A stretch of DNA of 64,000 bases from Medicago truncatula (Eukaryota > Streptophyta > Magnoliopsida > Fabales > Fabaceae), in assembly GCF_003473485.1 (NCBI RefSeq), contig NC_053046.1, positions 2,242,001 to 2,306,000 on the forward strand, read 5' to 3'. Position numbers and translations under genes: made by a program. The first letter of the stretch is position 1. Every line of letters starts with the position of its first letter. The notes below the pieces were generated by a model. That model saw only the letters and a program-made list of their open reading frames with translations, did no database searches and was not told the origin of the DNA. Positions 48,303-59,805 of this stretch are shown here, piece by piece.

Positions 48303-49693
48303 TTTTTGTGTGTATAATTTTCAAGTAGTGTTTATTACTCGTCTAAAAAAAAATATATTCAAGTTAGAGTCAATAATCATAATCCAAAGAAATGATAGAT
48401 ATATATTTGGTGGGTAAAGTGTTTAACCAATTGAGTGTGACATCGATTACATTATCATGTTTAAATTTTATTAAAAATGATTATCACCTACATGAAAACT
48501 TCTTTAGTTTTGCCAATACCAAAAATTAAACTTGATTCTTACTTTATACTTCTTCAATATTAAAATAAAAAGGATATTGTAGGTCCCACTTGAGTAATTT
48601 CTGGTAGCCTGTTGGTCCTATAAAATGGGACCAATCCAATATAGTTGAGTTAACTTATCCAAATTCCAAACCACGTAATCTAAAAACAAGAATATTGACC
48701 CCATTTTATTAAATCGATAATTTACCCTCCTTAACGCGCTACGGCCTAAAGCAAATTGCAAATCCTGGGTTGTTCTTTGCTTGACAACTCCGCCAACTAA
48801 AACAAAAAAATAATGAAAATAAAAAATTATCAATCATTTTAATTCATAACCTATTCTTTAATTTAATCTCTAAAATCGTTTGTTATAAATATAAAAATTA
48901 TAAAATTCATATTTAATAATTTACAAATTAATTTTTATAATTTTTAAAGAACACAAAAGTTAGTCTTTTGTTTGTTTACAATAAATTTTTTCAACAAAAA
49001 AAAACTCATTTATAAGGTTTATAAGTCATAGTTTAACTATCAAAATTGTTCAACACTTTTTATGATTTCTCTAAAAAAAAACTATATCAAAACTACAAAT
49101 TAATTATAAGAAATAATTTTTTGATAAGCATTTCAAACTATTATAGATTTTTTTCTTTATATTCTCATTTTTTTTAAATAATTTATAACAAATTTTCAAT
49201 AAAATAATTATTTTGTATTTAAAATATGATCTAAAGTAAATGAAACGCATCAATTCAGTGGTTTCATATACTTTAGAGTTATTTATATTGATTAATGGAA
49301 TAAAAATAACAATATAAAGAAAAGACTTTATTCACATCTATATTGAATTCCGGATTAACACAAACAAAAAATAATAATGAAAATAAAAATGATAATGATA
49401 ACAGTAAGATGCGTTTGAATGAGTCCATGTGAACTTAGCTCAATTAGCATAGATATTGAATAGAAATAGCAGGAAATAGGAATTGAGAGATTACACGTTT
49501 ATGACAAAGCATATATACGCGGGCGGGCGTATATAATAGTTCCTTTTTGATTTGGTTTGAAAGGAAATGAATTATTCCTGAAACAGGAATACTTTCCTTC
49601 CTATTAATTTCTGTTATATCATATTGTTTACTTCCCTCTTCTCTTATAAACCGTTGAATTTGCGAGGTTCCATTCCATTCCATTCAAGCTTCA
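48303..49693. other. Intergenic and promoter region of the carrier gene
   Basis: No gene seen. A TATA-like GTATATAATAG lies near 49529-49539, about 155 bp before the carrier ATG, next to GCGGGCGGGCG. TGTGAACTTAGCTCAATTAG near 49428 looks like a truncated SINE A-box region. Confidence 0.45.
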
Positions 49694-52600
49694 ATGGCGT
49701 CTCAAGATTCGGCTGGAAAGACAAATGATCAGTCTAAAGTCTCCGCAATCTCCGGTGAAGGTGCCAAACCTCCTAATCATGCTTTTCTTACTATCTGCAA
49801 ATCTCTTGTCGCAGGTGGAGTCGCTGGTGGAGTGTGAGTTTCACTTCACTGTGTTTTCTTTTTTCTTTTAGTTTCATTATTTTGATTGTTCGTTCGTTCG
49901 TTCGTTCTAAATCATTGAATCTAATCTTCTTCTATATTGTGATTGTTTTCTGTATTTCCACGTGTGAATGTAAACAAATTTTGATTTCATAAGCTACTCA
50001 ATTTATTGTTTAATAATTTTGTGATCTTTTTTTATTACCAAACAAATCTCTATCTAACTTGGACACAAATGTTGACATTAAACACCGTATAAACATACGG
50101 TTTTGAACTTTTTTTGTTAATATTTCCTCTCTATTTGGATGTTGATGAGAAAAAAACACTAGTTCGGTGTCTGGAATATGATGTCAACTTTTTGTGTCCA
50201 AATAACAACTCTTGATTACCAAGGTTGAAGAGCAAAAGTGATTTGTATAGGGAAACTGGCTGGCTTCCAAATAACAACTTTGGTCTCAAATATGTAGTCG
50301 TCTAGTCAACTTTCTTCATATATGCATGTTGCAATTTACTCTTTTTTATACAATTATTATTATTTTCAATAATTAAATGCCAAAGCAATATGTGCATAGA
50401 TATATTCAATACAATCAATATAAGTAGTTTTGGCATTTACTGATTTACTAGATCAGTATCCTTGAGATGAATATCTTTTTTGTGAATTATGTTTCGTTTG
50501 AAAATTCCAAAAGCACGTCTAAACCAGTTCATCAATGGAGATAGATTGACTCAAACGTACTTCCAATTGATTTTCAAAGATGCACTATGTGTTTTTGGCT
50601 TTTGATTTTTGTATTTTGATAGGTTCAAGCATTTTTATATACTTAAAATAATATCTACTTTCTTATACTTCTTTTATAGTTCACGGACAGCTGTGGCTCC
50701 TCTAGAGAGATTGAAGATTCTGCTGCAGGTAGAATTCCCTTTAAGTTTATAATAATATGTTAGATGTTATTTAATGTATTAACATAGGAGTGCGGCAAGC
50801 ATTATTTTCTCCAATGTTTAAGCTTTATTGCTTATTACTCAACTCGTGGTCAGATGTCTATATAGACACATATGATGTTATCTTTTATTCATAAAGAAAT
50901 GCATTTAAGAAAATAAAATGTGTGGATGGATGGCAGGGGCCAGGGAGTATGAATTTCAATTTATTCCTTATATTACTTGTTGTTCAGTGACTAAGATCAT
51001 TTTGAAATTGCAGGTTCAAAATCGTCACAATGTAAAATACAACGGAACTGTTCAGGGATTAAAATATATATGGAAAACTGAGGGTTTTAGGGGAATGTTT
51101 AAAGGAAACGGAACCAATTGTGCTCGTATTATCCCAAATTCAGCAGTGAAGTTCTTTAGCTATGAGCAAGCATCTAAGTATGCTCTGCACAACATCTGTT
51201 TTTTTTTTTTTCCATTAATCTTTGGTAAATTTTTTATTTCCATGTCCTTCTGATCAACTGTTTTATACTAATGCAGTGGTATTCTAAGTCTCTATCGGTT
51301 GCAAACTGGAAATGGTACCGAAATCCTTCTCCCTTAATAATCTTTTATACATCTACTAGATGCTCCAAATCTAATAAAGCAGATAGAATATTTTCTTTAT
51401 CATGGTGTGGTGATCTGATTATTTTATTCTGTCGATTTGATGACACATTTAAATTTTCGCAACAATTTTTTTTATCTGAATATGGTTTTCTATCCATATT
51501 CGAGTTGTTAGCTCGGTGTATCCTTCAATCTGCATTTTTACTCATATTATTGTGAGGGGTTTTACCAACCTTTCAAACTTCAAGGCTATGTCCATTGTTC
51601 ACGCTTTCTTTTCTTTTTTTGCAGAAGAAGCTCACCTCACTCCTCTTCTGCGCCTTGGAGCTGGGGCATGTGCAGGAATCATTGCAATGTCTGCAACTTA
51701 CCCAATGGACCTGGTGCGAGGACGCCTAACTGTACAGGTACTGTTAAAGAAAATTCTTTCTGAACTATTGTTTGTAGAATTTGAGGATTACTCATTGACT
51801 TGTTATCTTTGTTGGCCATTAAGTTTAATTCATTTTCAATGGTTAATTCTGCAGACAGAAGCATCTCCTCATCAATACAGAGGAATTTTTAATGCTCTTT
51901 CAACTGTCTTCCGGGAAGAGGGCGCTAGAGCATTGTATAAAGGATGGTTGCCTTCAGTCATAGGAGTTGTAAGTAAATACCTACTGATTCTTGAAATCGA
52001 TAGATTAGTACCAACCAAGCTTTTAATTTCATGTTTCTGTTACCATATATGTTGTCTGCAGATACCGTACGTGGGTCTAAATTTTTCTGTATATGAATCT
52101 CTAAAAGACTGGTTGATTCAAACAAAACCACTTGGAATTGCTCAAGACTCAGAGCTAAGTGTGACCACAAGGCTTGCATGTGGGGCTGCTGCTGGAACTA
52201 TTGGCCAGACAGTGGCATACCCCCTTGATGTTATTCGCAGAAGAATGCAGATGGGGGGCTGGAAAGGCGCTGCTTCCGTTGTCACTGGTGATGGGAAGGG
52301 TAATCTTGAGTATACTGGCATGGTTGATGCATTCCGTAAAACTGTTAAGTATGAGGGATTTGGAGCTTTATACAAGGGCTTAGTACCCAATTCAGTCAAG
52401 GTTAGCTGATTAAACTTTTAGCCCATTTGCATAAATTAATTGCTTGTCATGTTTTAATGTTTAATGATTTAAATCATTTATCTGGGTGGGTAGGAGTAAA
52501 CTTCTCAGTTGGACAGTTTTATCTTTTCAAGAGGAATTTAGAATTTTAGTTGCACCATGGAATATGAAACTGCAAGGAAACAAAAACACGGGGAGTACAA

Positions 52601-52853
52601 CTTTAGCACCAATTTTGTCTTAGTCATTGAACACAAAATTCAATTTATAGGATCATTGTCTTAGTCATTGAACACAAAATTCAATTTATAGGATCAAATA
52701 GTAATAATTAATAAGTGGTTTAAATGTAAGATCAGCGTTTCAATTGCAATTCTTCTCTAATGGTTTCAGGTGGTCCCTTCCATAGCCATTGCCTTCGTGA
52801 CATACGAGATGGTCAAGGATGTTCTAGGAGTTGAAATGAGAATATCTGACTGA
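49694..52853 (+). CDS. ADNT1: Mitochondrial adenine nucleotide transporter, ADNT1-like
   Basis: Eight exons join in frame: 49694-49833, 50680-50728, 51014-51177, 51277-51314, 51625-51737, 51855-51968, 52062-52400 and 52770-52853. All introns are GT-AG. The product is 346 residues, close to the 352 I recall for Arabidopsis ADNT1 (At4g01100). It is a mitochondrial carrier with three repeats and six membrane helices in the inner membrane. Signature motifs are visible: APLERLKILLQ, YPMDLVRGRLTVQ and YPLDVIRRRMQM (Px[DE]xx[KR]x[KR]). The ends of the repeats include GLNFSVYESLKDWL and PSIAIAFVTYEM. Known members exchange cytosolic AMP for matrix ATP/ADP. The N-terminus is short and Ser/Lys-rich. 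The last residues GVEMRISD match the family's end. No break is seen. Intron 7 carries a 41-bp tandem duplication. Confidence 0.95.
52615..52696 (+). repeat. 41-bp tandem duplication in intron 7 of the carrier gene
   Basis: Two identical copies of TTGTCTTAGTCATTGAACAC plus AAAATTCAATTTATAGGATCA lie 75-155 bp before the acceptor at 52770. The identity suggests a recent event. Confidence 0.9.
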
Positions 52854-53156
52854 AGAATTAGCAATTGTATGATCCTTAAGATTTGACATGTGATTTTTTT
52901 ATATAAAATTGTAAAATGCTAGTATTTATCATTTTTTGTTAGAAAAAAATATGCATATAGGAAACAGCAACGATAATATTTACTACTTTCACTGATTTTA
53001 TGTAAATAATTAAAAATGAAATAACGATCCTAAGATGATGTTCTTATGGATTAATTTCTTCGAAACTAAACTTTGATCAATGATGTTGTTATTAGTGACT
53101 ATTTTTCTGTCTCATTGGCATGCAAATATGGTGAGAAAGTGTACATTTCAACAAAC

Positions 53157-56100
53157 TCACTTCATGTTCTTTATCCTCATTTTTAATATCAAATCCTTTA
53201 GATAGAAAGAACGATCACGATGAAAGTCAACCAAAAAACAAAGCTGCCTTATTGCTTCCTTCTTGTTCTCTGCAAGGCTAGCCAGTTCATCATCCTTCTG
53301 TTTCAGTTTCTTTTCCAATTTCCCCATTTTCCTTTCAAACTGTGTCACTGTTTTCATCAAATTCATTTTCTCCCCTCCATGCTTGCTCACATCAGCTTCT
53401 GATTTCCACACCTTCGCTTTTAGCGTCTTAATTTCATCTTCATAATCAGCAATTTTTGCACCAAGCATTTTGTTCTCTTCCTCATACTTTTGCTTTGTCA
53501 ATTTGTAACTGTGTTTGTTTTCGTTATTCAGTTGTTCTGCTACGTGGATCCTCCGATGCAATATATGTATATTATCTTCCATTTTCTGTCGATGTCCTTC
53601 TGCTAACTCATCCATTTTACTTTCCGTCAATTGTTTATTCAACTTCGAAAATTCCTTTTGGCTTTCTTCATTTTGTAACTCTAACTCGATTTTCTGTTTC
53701 TGCAAAGTGTTTATCTCACACATTGCATTTCTTAATTGTTCTTCCAAATCGTTTTCTTTGCTGCATCGAGATTCCAAATCCTTTATCCTTTCAATGAAAC
53801 ATTGTTTCTCTTTTAGCAGACTTTGTTTAGCTGTAACAGTTTCAGCTAAATTCTCCTCCAAATGGCTTTGTTCATTTTGTAACTCTAACTCGATTTTCTG
53901 TTTCTGCAAAGTGTTTATCTCACACATTGCATTACTTAATTGTTCTTCCAAATCGTTTTCTTTGCTGCATCGAGATTCCAAATCCTTTATCCTTTCCATG
54001 AAACATTGTTTCTCTTTTAGCAGACTTTGTTTAGCTGCAACAGTTTCAGCTAAATTCTCCTCCAAATGGCTTTGTTCATTTTGTAACTCTAACTCGATTT
54101 TCTGTTCCTGCAACGTGTTTATCTCACACGTTGCATTTCTTAATTGTTCTTCCAAATCGTTTTCTTTGCTGCATCGAGATTCCAAATCCTTTATCTTTTC
54201 AATGAAACATTGTTTCTCTTTTAGCAGACTTTGTTTAGCTCTAACAGTTTCAGCTAAATTCTCCTCCAAATTTTTTATCTGAATCAAATATTGTGAAACA
54301 TTTTCCCTCTCATTTTCTAAACGAGCTTCCAATTCTGTGTTGTTGTTGCGTACAGACTCGAAGCTTTGTTGCATGGCATTAATCTGATCAGTGAATTCCT
54401 TCTTTTGATTCAATGCTTCATTTCTAGAACGTTTCATTCTTTCTTCAATTTTTCCTTTGTTATTACGAAGAGATTTAGCTTCTTGTTCGAGCTTGTTAAT
54501 TCGTGCCATCAAATCCAAAGTTTTGGACATTGCATGTTCCTCATTGTTCTTGAGTTTTTCATTTAACGCTGACACTGCTTTTTCAAGTTCAGCATTCTTT
54601 GCGCGTAGCTGTTTCACCTCATGTGCTTCAAATTCATTTGTTTCTGTCGATTTTGGAGTCTTGAGAGCTTCAAGAGTATTGACAAATGAAGAATAACGTT
54701 CCCTTTGTGATAATCTTTTGTTGAAATCTGAATGATCAAATTCTGTGTCATCAGAAGAAAAGTATCCTGTGTCATCTGAACTGGAGGAAGAGAGGGAAGA
54801 AACTCTCTTTACTCTACGAGGAGGTGCTTTCATATATTCTCTGGTAAGACGACCATACAGTGCATACAGTGACTGGTACTGATTGTAGAAGTCCTCAATT
54901 AGTCTCACAAGTTCTGTCTTTTTCCTTGAGTTGTCTTTTTTTTTTCTTTCGTCTTCACTCTTAATTAACTTTAGAACTCTTGAGAGGTTGCTTTCAATAT
55001 CTGCATGAAAATGAGAAATAAATCTTGTTATATTTACTTTAGATCTTGATGGATATATAGATATTCACAAGTTTGAAGATGTCACTGACTTTCAATGTGT
55101 AATGTAAAAAGAGTAGGCTATCCATTAGGCGAAGTTTGTTATTAATCTTAATGTTCTGGAAGACAAACTAGTAATAAAAGCTAACTACAAAATGTTTTCT
55201 TACTCTCTTTTTTTGATGAAAAAATGACTTGTAACATGTCATTAATCATATTGTGTTCAATATAATGTGATATATCAACCATAAAAGCTGGCTGAAATTG
55301 CGGTCGCCTTAGCAAGGTTATGGACAACCTCATTCACTTGTCTTTGTCTCCAATAAACTCAACACTCGAGTTGCTATAGTAATTGGAAGAAGAAGAAAAA
55401 TTGGCAATTGCTAATAATATCCCCAAACTCTTAACATCTGGTTTAGTGGATAAAAATCTATCGACGACTACTACTGAGTCCAGTTCAAAATCAACCGGTC
55501 CTATGTCAAGTTTATGAGCCCAGCTGAGAACGGGAAGAATGCAACTTCATCGACGTGAATCGAACACTTAAGCAAAAACCACTCTGTTTTAACAAGAATA
55601 TATGCACCAGAATCATCTCTAAGACATACACCAATTCCAACTTTATTTCTCACAAAAGAGACGTCAATATTGCATTTTATCCGACAAGGTAACAACTTTT
55701 TCCACCTGTAAGTATCAGTAGCAGTCTTAGGCTGTAATATAATTATCCAAATCACTTTTCAATCTAGGGTTAAATAAATTTTTGGTTCGCTTGAGGTATT
55801 ACCTCAATAGTAAGAGCTTAACATTGTAACTTGGAGATAATGAGTTCAAATTTCTTGAGAGTTGTAAAATGATCGTTGATGCCAGTTTAATTAATAAAAA
55901 ATATTCACCATCCCCGATTCTTTTTAACAAAAAATAAGTTTTTTGTCCCTATAATTATATCATTTTTTGTTTTTAGTTTCTCTAAAAAAAATTCTCCAAA
56001 CAAAGATTCTCCAAATATTTTTTGTCAACAATTTTGATTATTGTTTTTAAAATAAGTTAAATGTTACAATTTAGAGGGGTTATAAATGAAAGATGATGAT

Positions 56101-57826
56101 ATATTTACAGGGGTCAAAAAATATATATAATTTTTGTCCCTATAAATATATCATCTTTTGTTTTTGGTCTCTCTATTCAATGACACGTGTGCAACCTTCA
56201 ACAGTTATGACCAAATTTGATGATGGAAAATATTATGAGGACCATTGTTTGAAGAAATTTTTAGAGGCATTAAAAATAAAAATAAAAATTTATATTTATA
56301 ATGACCAAAAACTTATTTAACCCCTCAATCTATTAGTGAAGACTTTAGCAACCAGATTATAATTCACATTACAATGACAATAAAGTCTTCAATCTTTCAT
56401 TGAAATTTGTCCATCGTCTTTAGGAATAAGAGCAATGTTGGTTAGATTGAGGGTGGAAAGAAAAGTACCTGTCGTTAACCAAGAGTAGGACTCCTGAAAA
56501 ATTTCTTGACCGATCAAAGGCCAAAAATACTGATAAAAGTCTGGATTAAATCTGCCAGGACCCAGATACTTATCTAGCTTCATAGAAAACATGGCATCTC
56601 TGAACTCATCAATGGTAAACAATGTAGTGAGGTTTGTGTTAGCATCTTCTGAGATAGAAGGATTAATAGCATCTAGAACCGGATATAAGATGTTTATCGG
56701 CTTATGAAAGATCTCTGCAAAGTAATCTCGAGGCACACTACATAAGACTAAACTATCCTTGATTCGGGTACTAGGTGTGTTCACTAAGGAAGTAAGACAG
56801 TTAATCTTCCGTCTAGAGGTTGCAGCCGCATGAAAAAATCTAGTGTTCAAGTCACCCTCCCGGAACCAATGTGTCTTAGCTCGTTGTCTCCAAAAAGTGT
56901 CTTCCTTAGCCAACAAATGAGACATACATTTCCTCAGAGCATTGAAATACTTAATATTACCAGCATGAACCTGACTTAGAACACAGTCCAACTTCCTTCT
57001 ACAATTATCAATATCATGTTTGAGATGTAGAAAATGGTTTCTATTCCAAAGTGAGATATCTGCAACACACATACTCGACTTGGCCGATATGTCATTCTCA
57101 CCATAAGAGTGCCATTTGTTACAAACAAAGTTATGGAATTTTGGATCAATCAACCAAGCATTTTCGAACATGAATCTATTATGGACTCTACTAGCTCTGG
57201 ACTCGGGTTCTCTAATCAACATAATGGGATAATGATCTTAAGTACTCCAAAATAACATCAGGCAAAAGATTAAGGTAGGAGGATATTACACATCCACTTG
57301 AATCTACAAATTGTTGATTGATAATTATGTGGTTCGACTCAAATGATCAATGAACTTCGGTTATAAGGAGTAAGGACAAATCGTTCAGGAGAATCGGAAT
57401 TCAAATCTTGACTGAAACAATCAATGGTCTTGCTTTAGTTAATTCTTTGTCAAACTACAGATTACCAAAGTCTCTTCCGATGAGAATTGAGGGTTAAAAC
57501 AAACAAAAAATTGTTGTAATAAAACCACCTTAAAAAATCATTGGAATGTGATCAAATTTTGATGAACGCGCATCCAAACACACGCCTATATGTATTTTGA
57601 GTTCAAAAGCATTTACTTTTACATTTTAAAATTGCAAAAGGGCAAACCAATCATACTGGTTAAAGCAATTTGTGGTATTTCAAATCATGTGTAGCACACT
57701 GGTATAGCTGTTTCACAAGAAAGAATATTGTGCACCTGTTTTGGTTCTTCTGAGCTCTTCAGAATTTTCAGAACAAATTTGACTCCCAAAAGACTTAGAT
57801 AATTCCCTCAAGTGGCGCTTGATCAT
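53157..57826 (-). CDS. COP1-interactive protein 1-like coiled-coil protein
   Basis: Two minus-strand exons, 57826-57736 and 55000-53157, join in frame (G|AT) to give 644 residues. Exon 1 encodes MIKRHLRELSKSFGSQICSE and more, matching the KHRxRExxKSxFGSH opening of CIP1 proteins. Exon 2 starts DIESNLSRVLKLIKSED and continues RLIEDFYNQYQSLYALYGRL, the NAB-like N-terminal domain. A Ser/Asp-rich linker follows, then heptad-rich coiled coil from about residue 150 to near the end. It closes with KKEAIRQLCFLVDFHRDRSF, the conserved C-terminal box. Arabidopsis CIP1 binds the light-signalling E3 ligase COP1 and associates with the cytoskeleton. This protein is about half its size. Residues about 270-473 are three 68-residue repeats. 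A GTG codon at 54908 is internal, not a start. Intron 1 (2.7 kb) holds nested transposons. Confidence 0.88.
53671..54282 (-). repeat. Three in-frame 204-bp repeats within the CIP1-like gene
   Basis: TTTTGTAACTCTAACTCGAT recurs at 53671, 53875 and 54079, an exact 204-bp period (68 codons). Each repeat encodes AETVxAKQSLLKEKQCF, KDLESRCSKENDLEEQL and KIELELQNE. The copies differ at only a few sites, so the expansion is recent. The period is not a multiple of seven residues, so a stutter or skip must occur in the heptad phase at each junction. Confidence 0.93.
55250..57240 (-). mobile_element. LINE remnant inside intron 1 of the CIP1-like gene
   Basis: On the minus strand, the same as the host gene, the text starts DHYPIMLIREPESR (57237 down), the end of the endonuclease domain with its DHxPI motif. 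A 277-codon open stretch (57222-56389) follows: FWRQRAKTHWFREGDLNTRF and FNPDFYQYFWPLIGQEIFQE, the linker and start of the reverse transcriptase. The catalytic core is missing. The reading resumes at about 55755 with the RNase H-like domain (WKKLLPCRIKCNIDVSF, GIGVCLRDDSGAY) and, after a frameshift, EVVHNLAKATAIS near 55300. It is a deleted, inactive copy. A MULE-type MITE (55767-56323) occupies part of the gap. Confidence 0.85.
55767..56323. mobile_element. MULE-type MITE inserted in the LINE remnant
   Basis: Terminal inverted repeats GGGTTAAATAAATTTTTGGT and, at the right edge, ACCAAAAACTTATTTAACCC. The flanks TTCAATCTA (55758-55766) and CTCAATCTA (56324-56332) match at 8 of 9 positions. 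The interior has TTGTCCCTATAATTATATCA repeated with variations. Non-coding. Confidence 0.8.
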
Positions 57827-59805
57827 CCTTTAAACATGGGACAATCTAAAAGATTAAGTTCAAATGTAAATGTCCTGCTATGAACTCTTCATTTTCTCTG
57901 TTATTGAATAGGAATCCTGAAATTAACAAGTGAAAACACACATGACAAATTAAAAGGGAAATTAGTTTTACATTGATGATATTTAGTGAAAATTTATCAT
58001 TTTACGGCTATTTTTAACTTGGAGTTACAAAAGTAGCTTGTTTGACAATATCTCGAATTCCCATTCCATGCATGCATTTGATATTATCAATGCCCTAGTC
58101 GAATCCATACGAAACAAGCACGGAATCTATATAAATGGTGATGAATACACATGAACATGTATATCATCACCATTCTCAAAAACGTTTTAATCTACAATCA
58201 ATTGAATCTATCTTAAAAAAATTAGTCACCATTTTCTGGTCAGCTTTTAAAAATGACAAAATGGATAGAAAATCATAATAGAAATTTAAGTATTTCATGA
58301 ATTCGTCAATTTTCATAACCTCAAACGTTATACATTAACCACCACTGGTCAACATATAATGTTACCACATACTTTTGTTACATATTACATTATTCATTCC
58401 GTGTTTCATATGCAAAAATTATTCCAAGCAAATGGGAGGACACATTTCCTTCGACGAAATGTAAATTAATGAAGCATATGACATAACAAATCCAAATAAA
58501 TTTCCTATTTTAATCAGATATATAGAAACAAAATGAAAATTGTTACAGTACCTGGGAAATGGAAGTCGATTTCCAACAACCCGATTGGATTCAGAAATAT
58601 TGAAAAGAAAAAGGATAAAATAGATGGCAAATAAAAAAACCATATTTTGTCAACAAACAAAAAAAAAATCATAAAAAATTGTAAAAAAAAAAAACAGTAA
58701 TTTTGGGGTTGAAATAAAATAAAGGGGTTTTTTTGAAAGAAAAAATAAAATAAAAGGTTGTCTAATAAAGTAAAATAAGTTTAAAGTTTAAATTAATTTT
58801 GCTCAAAAAAAAAAAGTTTAAAGTAATTTTACACTCATATCGATATAGAGAAAATACCACAATCGATGTGTTTTCAAACACATTAAATAACAAGGCGACA
58901 AATTATGTATAAAATAACTTTACAGCGTGCATATCAATTAAAATCATCGAAAAATTATTACGGTTGGTTCCTTCGCAAAGATGCCATGGTGAAATTCTTG
59001 TTTTTTTCTTCAAATAAATTTGGACCGATAAGATTATAATATTAGGAGTATTGATATTTAAACATTTAAAATGTGACAACTTATAAAATCACACTCAAAA
59101 CAACTCTAAGATTTTTATAATAATTTCCCTTTTCTCTCACTTAACCAAATTAACACTTGGTTTTATAAATTGTCCAATCAGTTGTACAATTTTAGATGTT
59201 CAAATATCTATACCGAGAAGAATAACAAGAGGCAAAATAATTTCAGTTCAATTAGTGCTTGCAAGAAATCCAAACATGTAATGTTTGGTATACATGGCTC
59301 CTACACTTCGATCAAACCTACAATCACCACGTAAATGGGGAAGTGTTTTACAGAGGTTATAAATAGGTAGCTCACAAACAGAGATAGTAACCTGACATTT
59401 TATTCTTTAGTTTTGAATGTTATTGCTTTGAGATTAGGCCGTGCAATAATAGATACCACAACCCGTGAATAGAAGTGAAAGCATACAAACTTGCAATTAC
59501 CTTCAGCAAAATCAACCAGCAAAAAAATCAGGTGTTTAGAATCTAAACATGTAACACAGTAAAAGTTGTAGTTATGAACATATGTACACTCAATGATTGA
59601 CTTTTGGTACCGACCTTTCATTTCACAATTTTAGGAAAGCAGATTTATCTCAAATGTTGTTCTCTGTTGCGTACTTTTTCTTAAATAAGAAACTACATTT
59701 CTGTTACAAACTTTAATAACCCAAAATTGACTTAGCTGCTTAACTTAAGCTACAGTATTTGCCGGGTTATAAAAGAATGGAATCATGCCAAGCTACAAGA
59801 TACTC
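57827..59805. other. Intergenic; upstream region of the CIP1-like gene
   Basis: On the minus strand an ATG at 57837-57835 opens a 4-codon reading frame whose TGA overlaps the CIP1-like start ATG, a possible short upstream frame. The rest, to 59805, shows no gene. 59640-59805 should hold the 3' untranslated region of the crooked-neck gene. Confidence 0.5.

Noticed and set aside
51516..52409. A 297-codon open frame read as one protein
   Set aside because: It reads through introns 5 and 6 of the carrier gene. Spliced exons restore the known carrier sequence without the extra segments.
53220..54696. Long plus-strand open frames up to 255 codons, Cys/Ser/Phe-rich
   Set aside because: Antisense shadows of the CIP1-like coding exon. 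The strong family match is on the minus strand.
54906..54908. GTG at 54908 as start of the CIP1-like protein
   Set aside because: It is an internal Val codon. The NAB-like domain continues upstream to the acceptor at 55000 and exon 1 at 57826 supplies an ATG.
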